Positions 37,972-46,445 of a stretch of DNA of 64,000 nucleotides are shown here, in pieces. Source of the DNA: a virus; IMG/VR virus record IMGVR_UViG_3300012000_000012, positions 1-64,000 of that record; one strand, written 5' to 3'. Position numbers and translations under genes: made by a program. Each line of letters starts with the position of its first letter. Position 1 is the first letter of the stretch. The notes under the pieces are model-generated. The model was not told where the DNA came from and searched no databases. It saw only the letters and a list, made by a program, of their open reading frames with translations.

Positions 37972-40368
37972 TTAACCATAATAAGTTTGAACTAAATTAA
38001 CCGCTGCTGTCCAACGAATATTATTGCTAACCAATCCATTAACATTGATATCCAAACTAGATGTGCCGGTGTTAGCCACAACGGTTGCCGCTACTCCGTT
38101 CAGACTACTATCAATAAAGTTTTCTTCTATAATTGATCCAACTAGAGCTGTAGTGCTACTATTTCTTTTAATACACCCTTTAAAATTCCATCCAGCAGCA
38201 CCACTGTTGGATATACTCAAACAGGTCAAATTAATATTAAAGTTCCAAACTCCGCTAACTGGTAAAACTAGTTTACTAGAGGATCCGTCAGTATATAATG
38301 TTGTTGTAGAAGCATTAGATGTGCTATTACGCAAAGTTAATAAAGTCTGCTTAGAATCACCATCATTATTAAAATAACCATTACTTAATGATAAAACTCC
38401 ACTTAAACTATTAGTACCAATTCCTAATTTATTAATATCATAATACAAACCAGATCCGACATCTATGGATCCGCTAGATTTTGTTACTAAAACTAGTCCG
38501 CTGGTTGATCCTATTGTACCACTATTGGTTATATTACCATGAGAATGATTTATTGTGGAATATTGTGCCGGACCTCCTAGTCCTGCCCATTCTACAACAT
38601 CTCCAGAATTACCCGGACTAGATAATACAAAGGTTGATCCATCGGTCGCAGTATAATCTTCGCCATATAATAATTTAAATCCATTATAATATACTGATAA
38701 ATTACCAACTAAATAATTTGGACTAACACTAAAGGTATTTTTTGTTGTTGATAGTATTTCATAGCCAGTTATTGAGGATGAGTATAGATTAACGCTAACA
38801 CTGCCATTAGTATCATCATAGCTAACGCTTATTCCTGTACCTCCAATAATACCCGTACCAATAATATCCATTACATCTTCTGTATTTAAATTAGATCCGC
38901 CAGTAGTACCGGTAGCATGAATAGTAAAAATACCATCGCTTGATGATAAGAAAATTCCTGTTCCAGACACTATATTTTTAACTGGCAATAAACCGCTAAT
39001 GCCACTATTGAAATCTGTAATTTGTGAAACCGTATGAGTATGTCCATTCAAACTCACTCCTGTACCATTAACTTGTAGACTCTGGGTAAAGTTACCACTA
39101 GGAGCACTTATAGTTCCTGTAAAAGTTGCTCCACTAAGATTTGCTTTACCAGCTAAAGTATTTGTGATTGTTGTGCTAAAATTAGCATCATTTCCTAGTG
39201 CCGCCGCAAGCTCATTTAAAGTATCTAGTGTTGATGGAGCAGAATTTACAAGATTGCTAATTTCTGTTCTTACAAATGAGGTACTAGCTATTTGATTAGT
39301 ATTGGTGCCGCTAGTTGCTGTTGGAGCTAATGGAACTCCTGTAAAAGTTGGACTATTATTAAATACTAATAATCCCGATCCTGTCTCATCAGATATTATT
39401 GAGCTTAATTGAGATGATGTGGTATTTGCAAATTGATTTAATGTTCCTGTTAATGGAGCATATATACCGTTGACCAAACCACTAACAGATGAGTTAAAAT
39501 TGGTTATATCGCTACTAGTATGTGTGTGTCCATTAACGCTAACATCAGTTCCATTAACACTTAGTGATGTAAAATTACCACTACTACTAGCTAACCACAA
39601 TCCACTAGCAGAGTTATATTGTAAAAATTGTCCATTAGTTACTCCATCAATAGCAACATTATGTAATTCTTGTAATTCAAAACCGTTTTGAATAACAACC
39701 TCAATAATACCTTGATTATTATGATTTCTTACTATTTTACCAACACTGACCATGTGATTTGGGGCGCTTGGTTTTGTTGCCGTTATTGTTCCAGCAGTTG
39801 TTGGACTAAGATATAATACATCACCCTCGTTAGCGCCAAATTGATTAGTATCAACATCAATCAAAGCTCCGAACACAACAACATTACCAGTATTATTATC
39901 CGATATTTGAGTTTGTGTTATTCCATATGTTTTACTAGAACCAGCTTCATTATTAGCTTGTGCCGGAGTTATGGTTGGTAAATTTCCATGACCACCATTA
40001 ATATAAACCGCTGTCATTTTTGGAATAGTAGATCCTGTGCGATTAGAACATCGAGTCACAAGAGATGATGCGCTAGATGCTGCGACACCTTCTGCGGTTA
40101 TAGTATAAATTCCACTAGTTGCTCCTATGGAAATTCCAGATCCAGAGATAATATCCTTAACAGGTAAAAGACCACTTACGGCACTATTAAAAACAGAATT
40201 CCCAATATTTACCCCAGATAATGATGCCCAATTGGATATTCCATTTCCCATCTTTAAAAGATTATTAGTTGTATCAAATCCTGGTTCACCACTACCTAAT
40301 ACTGGATTAGTAGTACTCCATTCCGTACTGGAGCCTTTTCTAAGTAAAATAATATCATTTACTGGCAT
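37972..40368 (-). CDS. tail fibre with Mtd-N-like attachment domain
   Basis: 798 residues. The start MPVNDIILLRKGSSTEW, followed by GEPGFDTTNNLLKMGNG, matches the N-terminal domain of major tropism determinant and related fibres. Repeated modules follow (FTGTISAPSGNF, HTHTSSDITNF, DETGSGLLVFNNSPTFTG), closely similar to those at the N-terminus of the 995-residue fibre. The end (~residues 670-798) is a beta C1q-like knob with GVWNFNINLTCLS. The start has ribosome site GAGGAT. Likely a receptor-binding or side fibre. Shared modules suggest recombination between fibre genes. Confidence 0.85.
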   Translation of the reverse strand: MPVNDIILLRKGSSTEWSTTNPVLGSGEPGFDTTNNLLKMGNGISNWASLSGVNIGNSVFNSAVSGLLPVKDIISGSGISIGATSGIYTITAEGVAASSASSLVTRCSNRTGSTIPKMTAVYINGGHGNLPTITPAQANNEAGSSKTYGITQTQISDNNTGNVVVFGALIDVDTNQFGANEGDVLYLSPTTAGTITATKPSAPNHMVSVGKIVRNHNNQGIIEVVIQNGFELQELHNVAIDGVTNGQFLQYNSASGLWLASSSGNFTSLSVNGTDVSVNGHTHTSSDITNFNSSVSGLVNGIYAPLTGTLNQFANTTSSQLSSIISDETGSGLLVFNNSPTFTGVPLAPTATSGTNTNQIASTSFVRTEISNLVNSAPSTLDTLNELAAALGNDANFSTTITNTLAGKANLSGATFTGTISAPSGNFTQSLQVNGTGVSLNGHTHTVSQITDFNSGISGLLPVKNIVSGTGIFLSSSDGIFTIHATGTTGGSNLNTEDVMDIIGTGIIGGTGISVSYDDTNGSVSVNLYSSSITGYEILSTTKNTFSVSPNYLVGNLSVYYNGFKLLYGEDYTATDGSTFVLSSPGNSGDVVEWAGLGGPAQYSTINHSHGNITNSGTIGSTSGLVLVTKSSGSIDVGSGLYYDINKLGIGTNSLSGVLSLSNGYFNNDGDSKQTLLTLRNSTSNASTTTLYTDGSSSKLVLPVSGVWNFNINLTCLSISNSGAAGWNFKGCIKRNSSTTALVGSIIEENFIDSSLNGVAATVVANTGTSSLDINVNGLVSNNIRWTAAVNLVQTYYG

Positions 40369-40401
40369 AAAATATCCTCAAAAACCTACCAGTATTATAA
40401 A

Positions 40402-42138
40402 TTATGGAGAACCACCATCAATTACAGCATAGTATATATAAGTTGGATTAAGAGCACTAACGCCACTAATTCTTGTTAATCCATCAATAACTGTGCTAGT
40501 TTGACCAAGATTTACTGTTGTGGAACCTAGCGTTACGCCACTACTAGCTAAATTTGTTACTGGAATATTAGTTGGTAAATAAGCTACTCCAATAGTACCA
40601 GTATTAATATTACTAGCATTTAAATTAGTAACATTAGAACCATTTCCATTAAATGTAGCATATATAGTACCAGCATAAAAATCTCCATTAGCATCTCTCG
40701 CCACGATAGTACCAGTAGCATTAGCATGAGTAGCATTACTAGTAATTGTATATGCAGTACCATCATCAACACCAGGTGATGTTGCTGATAATCCTGTTCC
40801 GACCACAGTAATTGTACTAGCATATTGACCAGTCGTATCTGTACCAAGAGCAACACTATTATTTGCTATGGTTGTATTAATGGTTAAGATACCATTACCA
40901 AGTTCTGTAAGAGTAACACTGCTAGTACCAGTAACATCTCCTGTTAATGTACCGGTAATTACTGGACTTGGTAAACCACTTAGATTAACAAAATTTCTAT
41001 AATAACTACCATGCTGACCATCTAACAAATCAGCATTTAAATTATTAACTAAAGTTGAAGACGATACTGATAGTGGCGCAGTACCATTAGGCACTGTGGA
41101 TGTGATAGTATTGGCTGTAATGTTTCCGCTAGTATAAACATTGGGAGACGAACCAGAATTACTAATAAATTCCCATCTACTATCATTAATATCCCAAACT
41201 ATTTGATGAAGTTTACTATTATCATGATCAAGAACTTGTAATCCGCCTAAACTTTCTGTTCCAGAAACATTAACTTGTACGATATTATCTCCAATATCAA
41301 CAGTTGTACTATTAACGGTAGTAGTAGTACCCTGAACAACCAGATTACCTCCAACGGTAACATTTCCATCAGTAGTTAAGTTTCGTAAACCAGTTATATC
41401 TTTACTACTATCTAATACTACGGCCCTACCAGCTGATCCTGTTCCAGCAATAACTCCAGATAAATATGTCAACTCATTTAGTGTGGCTCTGGTAGATGCA
41501 TCTGTTATATTACTCCATAAATGAGTATGATTGGAGTAAGCATATCCTGTAGTATGAACAGTTAATATATTACTATTACTATCATAACTTAAAACAATAC
41601 CAGTACCAGCACTAAGAGTTGTGTCTACTTGATCAGAAACCGCATCTGCAAAATCTGTGATCAAAGTTGATGGTATGCCAGTAACACAGGCTTTTAAAGT
41701 TCCAGCATTATCATCATATGTCCAAGCTATACCAGTACAATTACGTAAAAATCCAGTAGTTATATGGTCTCCACTACCAACAATATCTTGAACACCTTCT
41801 GTGTCAACAGAAGCACTTGATACAAGATCCAATACTGCTTGATTAAAATTATTAACTTGAGAGACGGCTATTCCTGTTACTCCAATAGTAAGTGTTGAGC
41901 CATCTGCTCCTAATATTAATCCAACACCACTATTACTTAAAAAACCACTTGGTACTATGGCTGTGAATGGTAATCCACTGGCCCAATGTGTTGAACCATC
42001 GCCTATCTTAAATCTTTTTGTTGTAGTATCGTAGCCTAATTCACCATTATATAATATGCCTTGTCCTAAAATACCAGAGGCATTATTCCATTGGGTTGTT
42101 GATCCTCTTCTAAATTGAATTAAATTATTAATTGGCAT
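40402..42138 (-). CDS. tail fibre with Mtd-N-like attachment domain, second copy
   Basis: 578 residues. It begins MPINNLIQFRRGSTTQW and continues GELGYDTTTKRFKIGDG, the Mtd N-terminal pattern, closely resembling the 798-residue fibre. The centre contains ALDTDTSG-like beta repeats and VVQGTTTTVNSTTVDIGDN, a common trimeric-fibre motif. LLDGQHGSYYRNFVNLSG occurs near residue 370, the same module as in the giant adhesin. The last ~80 residues are beta. No catalytic domain is seen. Probably one of several fibres sharing an attachment domain. Confidence 0.8.
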   Translation of the reverse strand: MPINNLIQFRRGSTTQWNNASGILGQGILYNGELGYDTTTKRFKIGDGSTHWASGLPFTAIVPSGFLSNSGVGLILGADGSTLTIGVTGIAVSQVNNFNQAVLDLVSSASVDTEGVQDIVGSGDHITTGFLRNCTGIAWTYDDNAGTLKACVTGIPSTLITDFADAVSDQVDTTLSAGTGIVLSYDSNSNILTVHTTGYAYSNHTHLWSNITDASTRATLNELTYLSGVIAGTGSAGRAVVLDSSKDITGLRNLTTDGNVTVGGNLVVQGTTTTVNSTTVDIGDNIVQVNVSGTESLGGLQVLDHDNSKLHQIVWDINDSRWEFISNSGSSPNVYTSGNITANTITSTVPNGTAPLSVSSSTLVNNLNADLLDGQHGSYYRNFVNLSGLPSPVITGTLTGDVTGTSSVTLTELGNGILTINTTIANNSVALGTDTTGQYASTITVVGTGLSATSPGVDDGTAYTITSNATHANATGTIVARDANGDFYAGTIYATFNGNGSNVTNLNASNINTGTIGVAYLPTNIPVTNLASSGVTLGSTTVNLGQTSTVIDGLTRISGVSALNPTYIYYAVIDGGSP

Positions 42139-42155
42139 AGTTGGTACCTTTAATG

Positions 42156-42374
42156 TTATGGTGATCCACAGTCTAGTTCATAAAAATAATTGTCTAAATA
42201 ATAATCCAACCCATCAACTCCAGTCTTTTTAATTTTTGTTAATGGAATATTATCTGGTAAATCTGAAATTAAAAATTTTTCTGTATTGACAACTTCAATA
42301 TTTAATGAAACCTGATCTTCAATAGTAACTATATTGGCCTCATTAGAGGTTTCAATAACAATAATATTGCTCAT
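42156..42374 (-). CDS. small fibre-module protein
   Basis: 72 residues from ATG 42374 (MSNIIVIETSNEANIV). The ATG overlaps the TGA of the upstream 142-residue gene as ATGA, so it is preferred to an earlier TTG. Predicted beta-strands alternate with acidic residues; the C-terminal end is YLDNYFYELDCGSP. The 18-base gap to the following fibre gene suggests co-translation. No family recognised; possibly a fibre accessory. Confidence 0.6.
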   Translation of the reverse strand: MSNIIVIETSNEANIVTIEDQVSLNIEVVNTEKFLISDLPDNIPLTKIKKTGVDGLDYYLDNYFYELDCGSP

Positions 42375-42799
42375 GTCTGACAATCCAATGCGGTTTCAGA
42401 ACTACTATATCGTTGTTTAATTGTAATTACACCATAAAGTAATCGTATAGTATAATTACCACCATCTCCATAGAATTCATCTGGTGATTGTAATTCAAGA
42501 TCGTATTTAGCACTGTCAAAGTCAAAATTATTGGTAGTATCAGACGGTAATAATAGGGTTAATCTACCATCAGTACCATCTATATAAAATTTATATAATG
42601 AATAATCTAGATTAGTCGTAGTATATACTTTTGTTGATACTAGACTTTTTTTACTAACAGATAAATATTCAGTTTTCATAGTTAATCTAGCACACCAATT
42701 AGTAATATTAATAGGATTTTCATTAGCATCTTTATATACTAATGATATTCTAAAAGATGATCCTCTTTCTATAGTAAAATTATAGTTAGCGGCTGACAT
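42371..42799 (-). CDS. small virion protein, paralogue of the 23871-24299 gene
   Basis: 142 residues, sharing with the other copy YNFxIExGxSF, NITNWCARL and YDLELQSPDEFYGDGG, and a beta C-terminal third. Both copies are exactly 142 residues. This one precedes the fibres at 34979-42138; the other precedes the giant adhesin. The Cys-rich tail of the other copy is missing here. Probably an adaptor or small virion protein associated with fibre attachment. Confidence 0.75.
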   Translation of the reverse strand: MSAANYNFTIERGSSFRISLVYKDANENPINITNWCARLTMKTEYLSVSKKSLVSTKVYTTTNLDYSLYKFYIDGTDGRLTLLLPSDTTNNFDFDSAKYDLELQSPDEFYGDGGNYTIRLLYGVITIKQRYSSSETALDCQT

Positions 42800-42810
42800 T
42801 AATGCCCTTT

Positions 42811-43326
42811 CTAGAACATATTTTTATGACGATGATTATCGTAGGCGATAAGCATAAATGGATCAAATTTATTACCAACAAAAGGACTAAGTATAGCAGC
42901 AACTGATGTGGCTTGTTGAATATCCCAGTGTTCTGATAAATCGGTATATAACTGACACGGACCGTGCTGTATAATTTCTTTAAAGCCTGATAAATGATTG
43001 GATATTGCTAACTGAGCAGGACCAAGACCGGCCCTTACACCCTCTAGTGCTGCTCTGGTTCTAAAATTACTTTGATCAATAATACAAGCTGCTTTTAAAC
43101 TAACTAAGCAAAGAAAAATCTCGTCATTATTAGCTGTTGGATCAGGAGTTATTATATTATTTATACTATCAATATTATATTCTGTTTCTAATTGAACATC
43201 AAACTGAACATATCTAGCAGCTACTGTTATAACTTGCGTTAATCTATCATCATTATAACTAGGATTATCAGATAAATCATTTATTAAAACTCTAACTAAA
43301 TTAATAATATCAGATTGCCAAGCCAT
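42811..43326 (-). CDS. head-tail connector / adaptor candidate
   Basis: 171 residues. The ATG at 43326 follows an excellent ribosome site (AAAGGAGATATT), so this start is preferred to one 12 codons upstream. The product is helical (VRVLINDLSDN, RLTQVITVAARYVQFDV, LVSLKAACIIDQ), with an Ala/Leu-rich core typical of adaptor or connector proteins. It follows the capsid protein after a terminator. Identity is inferred from position and helical content. Confidence 0.6.
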   Translation of the reverse strand: MAWQSDIINLVRVLINDLSDNPSYNDDRLTQVITVAARYVQFDVQLETEYNIDSINNIITPDPTANNDEIFLCLVSLKAACIIDQSNFRTRAALEGVRAGLGPAQLAISNHLSGFKEIIQHGPCQLYTDLSEHWDIQQATSVAAILSPFVGNKFDPFMLIAYDNHRHKNMF

Positions 43327-43351
43327 AATATCTCCTTTGTTATATACTAAT

Positions 43352-43369
43352 GTATTATACACCTAAAAA
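43352..43369 (-). promoter_or_regulatory. putative promoter after the capsid terminator
   Basis: Minus strand TTAGGTGTATAATACATTAG immediately follows the capsid terminator and lies 26-43 bases upstream of the connector ATG. It contains TATAAT and the GGTGTATAAT core shared with 24346-24367. A fresh promoter right after a terminator makes good sense for restarting transcription of fibre genes. No TTGACA-like -35 is seen. Confidence 0.5.
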
Positions 43370-43392
43370 ATAAGGCTGGCACTAGGCCAGCC
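43364..43392 (-). terminator. intrinsic terminator after the major capsid gene
   Basis: A 7-bp perfect stem (43374-43380 with 43386-43392) around a 5-base loop is followed on the minus strand by TTATTTTTT. It lies 31 bases past the capsid stop codon and would end the capsid transcript, raising capsid mRNA relative to downstream genes. Confidence 0.85.
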
Positions 43393-43422
43393 CTATTTTA
43401 TAATCAAGTTATTATGGTTATA

Positions 43423-44436
43423 TTATAGAGCGCCAAGTAGCACTCTACGATTATCAAGAACAGCAAAACCTTGTTCTGCCCAACCATAGAAACCAGCTCG
43501 TTTTTGACGATGAAGAGTATCATCTTCAAAAATTTGAACTTCTTGACGAACTGGCATAATGAAGCTGTCTCTCTTGCGAAGATCAAGACCAACAACAACT
43601 TCTAGTTTGCTGCCAGGAAGACTACCACTAAGAGTATTGCTATAGAATAGTTGATACTCTTGACCTTCACCAAGTTCATCAAGATCGTGAAGATTGATGC
43701 CGAATACTCTGTTAAGAGTACCGTCAGCAGCGGTATAAATTTCACGACGAGTCACTTCATCAACTTGATCGATACCCCAGTTGCGGATATCTTCCATAGC
43801 TTCTGGTGAAACATAAAGATCAGTTAACATACCACGATTATTACTGGCAGAGTTACCACCACCATTACGTCTCATGACTGTTTTCATCAAAGAAACCAAT
43901 CTCTTGCTAAATTGACCAGCAGTAGCATCGCTATCGTAAACTACGATATTGCGATCAACACCAGCGGCAAGAACAGTGTGCCAGCCGTCATCATTCATCT
44001 TCTTGACAAATGAACCTTCTAGCACTTCCATGGCACGACCAACAACATCCCAGCGAGCATCACGAGCATACTTTAGTAAGTAGTCGATGCTAGCTCCGAT
44101 GTCATAGGTTGGAACCATGACGTAATCGCCTTCAACATGACGTTCTGGAATATAGCCGTGATTAGGAACAGTATAAGCAACAAAGTCTTTTTCTGTTCCA
44201 GGAGCTAAGAAATCTAGTGGGAATTCAGGAGTAGCACTTTGAGCCAATTGAATGGGTTCAAAAATACCATCAAGAATATCACCACTCAACAAACCTTGAC
44301 GAAGTGGAAGCTCTAGTGCTTTTGCAAATTCTGCATTAGCAGCAAGAGATACCTCTCTATTAGCAGAACCAGATTTTACCAAAAGATCGGTAAGTTCTGG
44401 TGTTGGCTTAAAAGCTTTAGTATTAACTTCTGACAT
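43423..44436 (-). CDS. major capsid protein, HK97 fold
   Basis: 337 residues. The ~60-residue N-terminal region is helical. GLDLRKRDSFIMPVRQE and QKRAGFYGWAEQGFAVLDNR near the C-terminus are typical of HK97-type capsid proteins, and the order protease/scaffold, decoration, capsid is standard. The product has no obvious long delta domain, consistent with a separate scaffold in the upstream gene. The gene ends at a strong terminator. Codon use appears richer in G/C than in the fibres, as is usual for highly expressed capsid genes. Confidence 0.9.
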   Translation of the reverse strand: MSEVNTKAFKPTPELTDLLVKSGSANREVSLAANAEFAKALELPLRQGLLSGDILDGIFEPIQLAQSATPEFPLDFLAPGTEKDFVAYTVPNHGYIPERHVEGDYVMVPTYDIGASIDYLLKYARDARWDVVGRAMEVLEGSFVKKMNDDGWHTVLAAGVDRNIVVYDSDATAGQFSKRLVSLMKTVMRRNGGGNSASNNRGMLTDLYVSPEAMEDIRNWGIDQVDEVTRREIYTAADGTLNRVFGINLHDLDELGEGQEYQLFYSNTLSGSLPGSKLEVVVGLDLRKRDSFIMPVRQEVQIFEDDTLHRQKRAGFYGWAEQGFAVLDNRRVLLGAL

Positions 44437-44462
44437 AAGTGTTTCTCCCTTATTTTAAAAAA

Positions 44463-44912
44463 TTATCGAATGTTGACTGAGACTTTGGCGTAACCATCAG
44501 CATCTACTTTGCTCAAGAATGAGCCAATTTGCACAGCGTTGGTACTTGTGGTAGAAATTAGGCCATTAGCACCAACATAAGCGCCGCTACCAGCACTTGG
44601 GGTACCATCAACCAGATTTGTAGTAACTTGACCAACACGCAATAGTGTGACTTTGCCACCAACTTGCACTTCATCTTTGTGCCAATTGATGTGCTGTCTG
44701 GTTAGATCATAATTGACTACGTCATTTAATAGAACGCCGACTGGAAGAGAACCGCTAGCAGCAGCAGCATATGCCACAACAGCAGCAGAATCATCCATTG
44801 CTACGCCTGAACCACTAGTTGTAGTGCAAACAACACCGCCCCTAGCGCCAGTTGTATTCATGAAAAATGATACATCGGTAAGTACTTCGATACGATCAGG
44901 TTTAAGAGCCAT
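44463..44912 (-). CDS. head decoration protein
   Basis: 149 residues. Beta-rich, Ala/Gly-rich, with GYAKVSVNIR at the C-terminus, like other small capsid-decoration (lambda gpD-like) proteins. Ribosome site AAGGGAG lies 7 bases upstream. The gene lies between the protease-scaffold and the capsid gene, the usual place for a decoration gene. It would bind the expanded shell at three-fold sites. Family is inferred from size, composition and position. Confidence 0.75.
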   Translation of the reverse strand: MALKPDRIEVLTDVSFFMNTTGARGGVVCTTTSGSGVAMDDSAAVVAYAAAASGSLPVGVLLNDVVNYDLTRQHINWHKDEVQVGGKVTLLRVGQVTTNLVDGTPSAGSGAYVGANGLISTTSTNAVQIGSFLSKVDADGYAKVSVNIR

Positions 44913-44913
44913 A

Positions 44914-45627
44914 TTATTCTCCCTTATTAAGTTTTTTGCCTAGTCTAGCACATACGAATTCAACAAGTTCGGCACGGGTAGTGTCTATTGAAGAAACACT
45001 TTCTGAGCCAACAGATAAATTAACTGATTCTTCAGTTTCTACAGTATCAAGCAATTCTGGAGTAACTTCTTCATTTTCGCTAGCTACTGATTCTTCTGCT
45101 TTATAATTGTTAGTAAAAAGTGTTTTGAATGTTTCAAATGTGTCATCATCAACTTTTTCTAGCTTATCAACAGTTTCATTAGCTAATTCTTTAGCTACAC
45201 CAAGGTCGATAAGAGCGGCCATTCTTTTGTTCTTTTTCTCTTTTTTCATGTCTTCAACTTCTTTGGCCTTATAAGCAGCGATAGCTTCTTTAGCTTCTTC
45301 TAGTTCTGCTAGTGCAGCTTTGTATTTTGATTCATACTCAGCTTTCATTAGAGCAACTTCTTCTGCCATTTTCATAGCTTTCTCTTCGGCCATCTTCATA
45401 GCTTTTTCTTCCGCCATTTTCATGGCTCTTTCTTCAGCCATTTTCATAGCTTTTTCTTCAACCATTTTCATAAGAGTATCTTCATCTTTATTCATTGGAA
45501 CAGCAGCTTCGGTTTCTGTTGTGTTAGTCACTACTTCTGCTACTGGAGACTCATTGGTGTTTTCTGTGACCACTGATGCCTCCGATACTTCAGTTGCTAC
45601 GTTATTTTGTGTTGTGTCTAAACTCAT
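44914..45627 (-). CDS. possible nested scaffold protein (internal start)
   Basis: An in-frame ATG at 45627 (MSLDTTQNNVATEV, residue 273 of the fused gene) has the ribosome site GGAGAC 7 bases upstream. It would yield a 237-residue protein made only of the linker, 8-residue repeats and helical acidic C-terminus. This is the lambda C/Nu3 arrangement, in which the scaffold is made from an internal start in the protease gene. The site is seen directly; its use is inferred. Confidence 0.5.
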   Translation of the reverse strand: MSLDTTQNNVATEVSEASVVTENTNESPVAEVVTNTTETEAAVPMNKDEDTLMKMVEEKAMKMAEERAMKMAEEKAMKMAEEKAMKMAEEVALMKAEYESKYKAALAELEEAKEAIAAYKAKEVEDMKKEKKNKRMAALIDLGVAKELANETVDKLEKVDDDTFETFKTLFTNNYKAEESVASENEEVTPELLDTVETEESVNLSVGSESVSSIDTTRAELVEFVCARLGKKLNKGE

Positions 45628-46443
45628 ATCTATTGTCTCCGGTATACAGGTTGACTGATTCAGTAATACACCTAATTCTTCGAAAGAATCATTTTTTTTA
45701 TCACAAATACAACTTTGTGAAAAAATTATACTATCAGGATTAGCGGGCTTATTAACAAAACCCTTTCCAGAAAAAGTAATATTTCGTAAAACTCTACCAA
45801 TTTTATAGTTCTCATGTTGACCAACTCCACCATAAGCTCGTAAAAACTTAGTTAAATGGGCCGTACTTTCGTTTCTTGGTAATATAGAATATTTACCATT
45901 TTTAGTATTTAGCAATCCATAATCAAATCCTTTAAAAAAACATTCCATACTTACAAATTTAGTTCCATTTTCAATTTCTGAAATTAATGTTTCTGCTCTA
46001 TTTTTAAGTTCAGGATCTGTAAATCCCCTATAAATAACGGATCCTGTTAATATATGATATTTATCTGGTAGTTGATCTAATGGAATATCTTTATCTATAA
46101 TATTTCCACTATCATCAATTGGCCAATTAGCAGTTATGTGGCCTATTATAGTATTTTCATCGTGTTCAAGATTTGTTGGTTTGTCTTCTGGAGAATCTTT
46201 TGCTGCCCAAACTTCTGTTTTATCAAAAATATCATCATTTTTATTCCAAGATGAACTTACTAAAATAGATTGAACATAATATAAGTCAGAATCTTTGACA
46301 GATGCTTCGCTTTTTACCATACATCTCATTGCTGGCTCGTCTTTAGAATCAGCTTTTTCTGCAATAGATGCATAGGTTATGGATGCGGATGATTTGATAA
46401 TATCTTCTAGACCATCTTCTTGTTCGGCAATAAATATATTCAT
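44914..46443 (-). CDS. prohead protease fused to scaffold
   Basis: 509 residues. The N-terminal ~240 residues form a serine protease-like domain: H94 in NLEHDENTIIGHI and S165 in KFVSMECFF are the likely catalytic pair, in the manner of phage prohead proteases. A flexible acidic linker follows (about residues 245-320). Residues ~324-365 are five to six 8-residue units (MKMAEEKA type), then a helical coiled region and an acidic C-terminus that suits a scaffold. In phages such fusions cut the scaffold and capsid precursors during maturation. An internal start could make the scaffold alone (next entry). Confidence 0.8.
   Translation of the reverse strand: MNIFIAEQEDGLEDIIKSSASITYASIAEKADSKDEPAMRCMVKSEASVKDSDLYYVQSILVSSSWNKNDDIFDKTEVWAAKDSPEDKPTNLEHDENTIIGHITANWPIDDSGNIIDKDIPLDQLPDKYHILTGSVIYRGFTDPELKNRAETLISEIENGTKFVSMECFFKGFDYGLLNTKNGKYSILPRNESTAHLTKFLRAYGGVGQHENYKIGRVLRNITFSGKGFVNKPANPDSIIFSQSCICDKKNDSFEELGVLLNQSTCIPETIDMSLDTTQNNVATEVSEASVVTENTNESPVAEVVTNTTETEAAVPMNKDEDTLMKMVEEKAMKMAEERAMKMAEEKAMKMAEEKAMKMAEEVALMKAEYESKYKAALAELEEAKEAIAAYKAKEVEDMKKEKKNKRMAALIDLGVAKELANETVDKLEKVDDDTFETFKTLFTNNYKAEESVASENEEVTPELLDTVETEESVNLSVGSESVSSIDTTRAELVEFVCARLGKKLNKGE
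45359..45472 (-). repeat. 24-bp in-frame tandem repeat
   Basis: About five copies of a 24-base unit encode MKMAEEKA and variants within the scaffold part of the protease gene. The units are imperfect at third positions. They should form an extended Lys/Glu helix. Copy number may vary between relatives through slippage. Confidence 0.8.
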
Positions 46444-46445
46444 AA

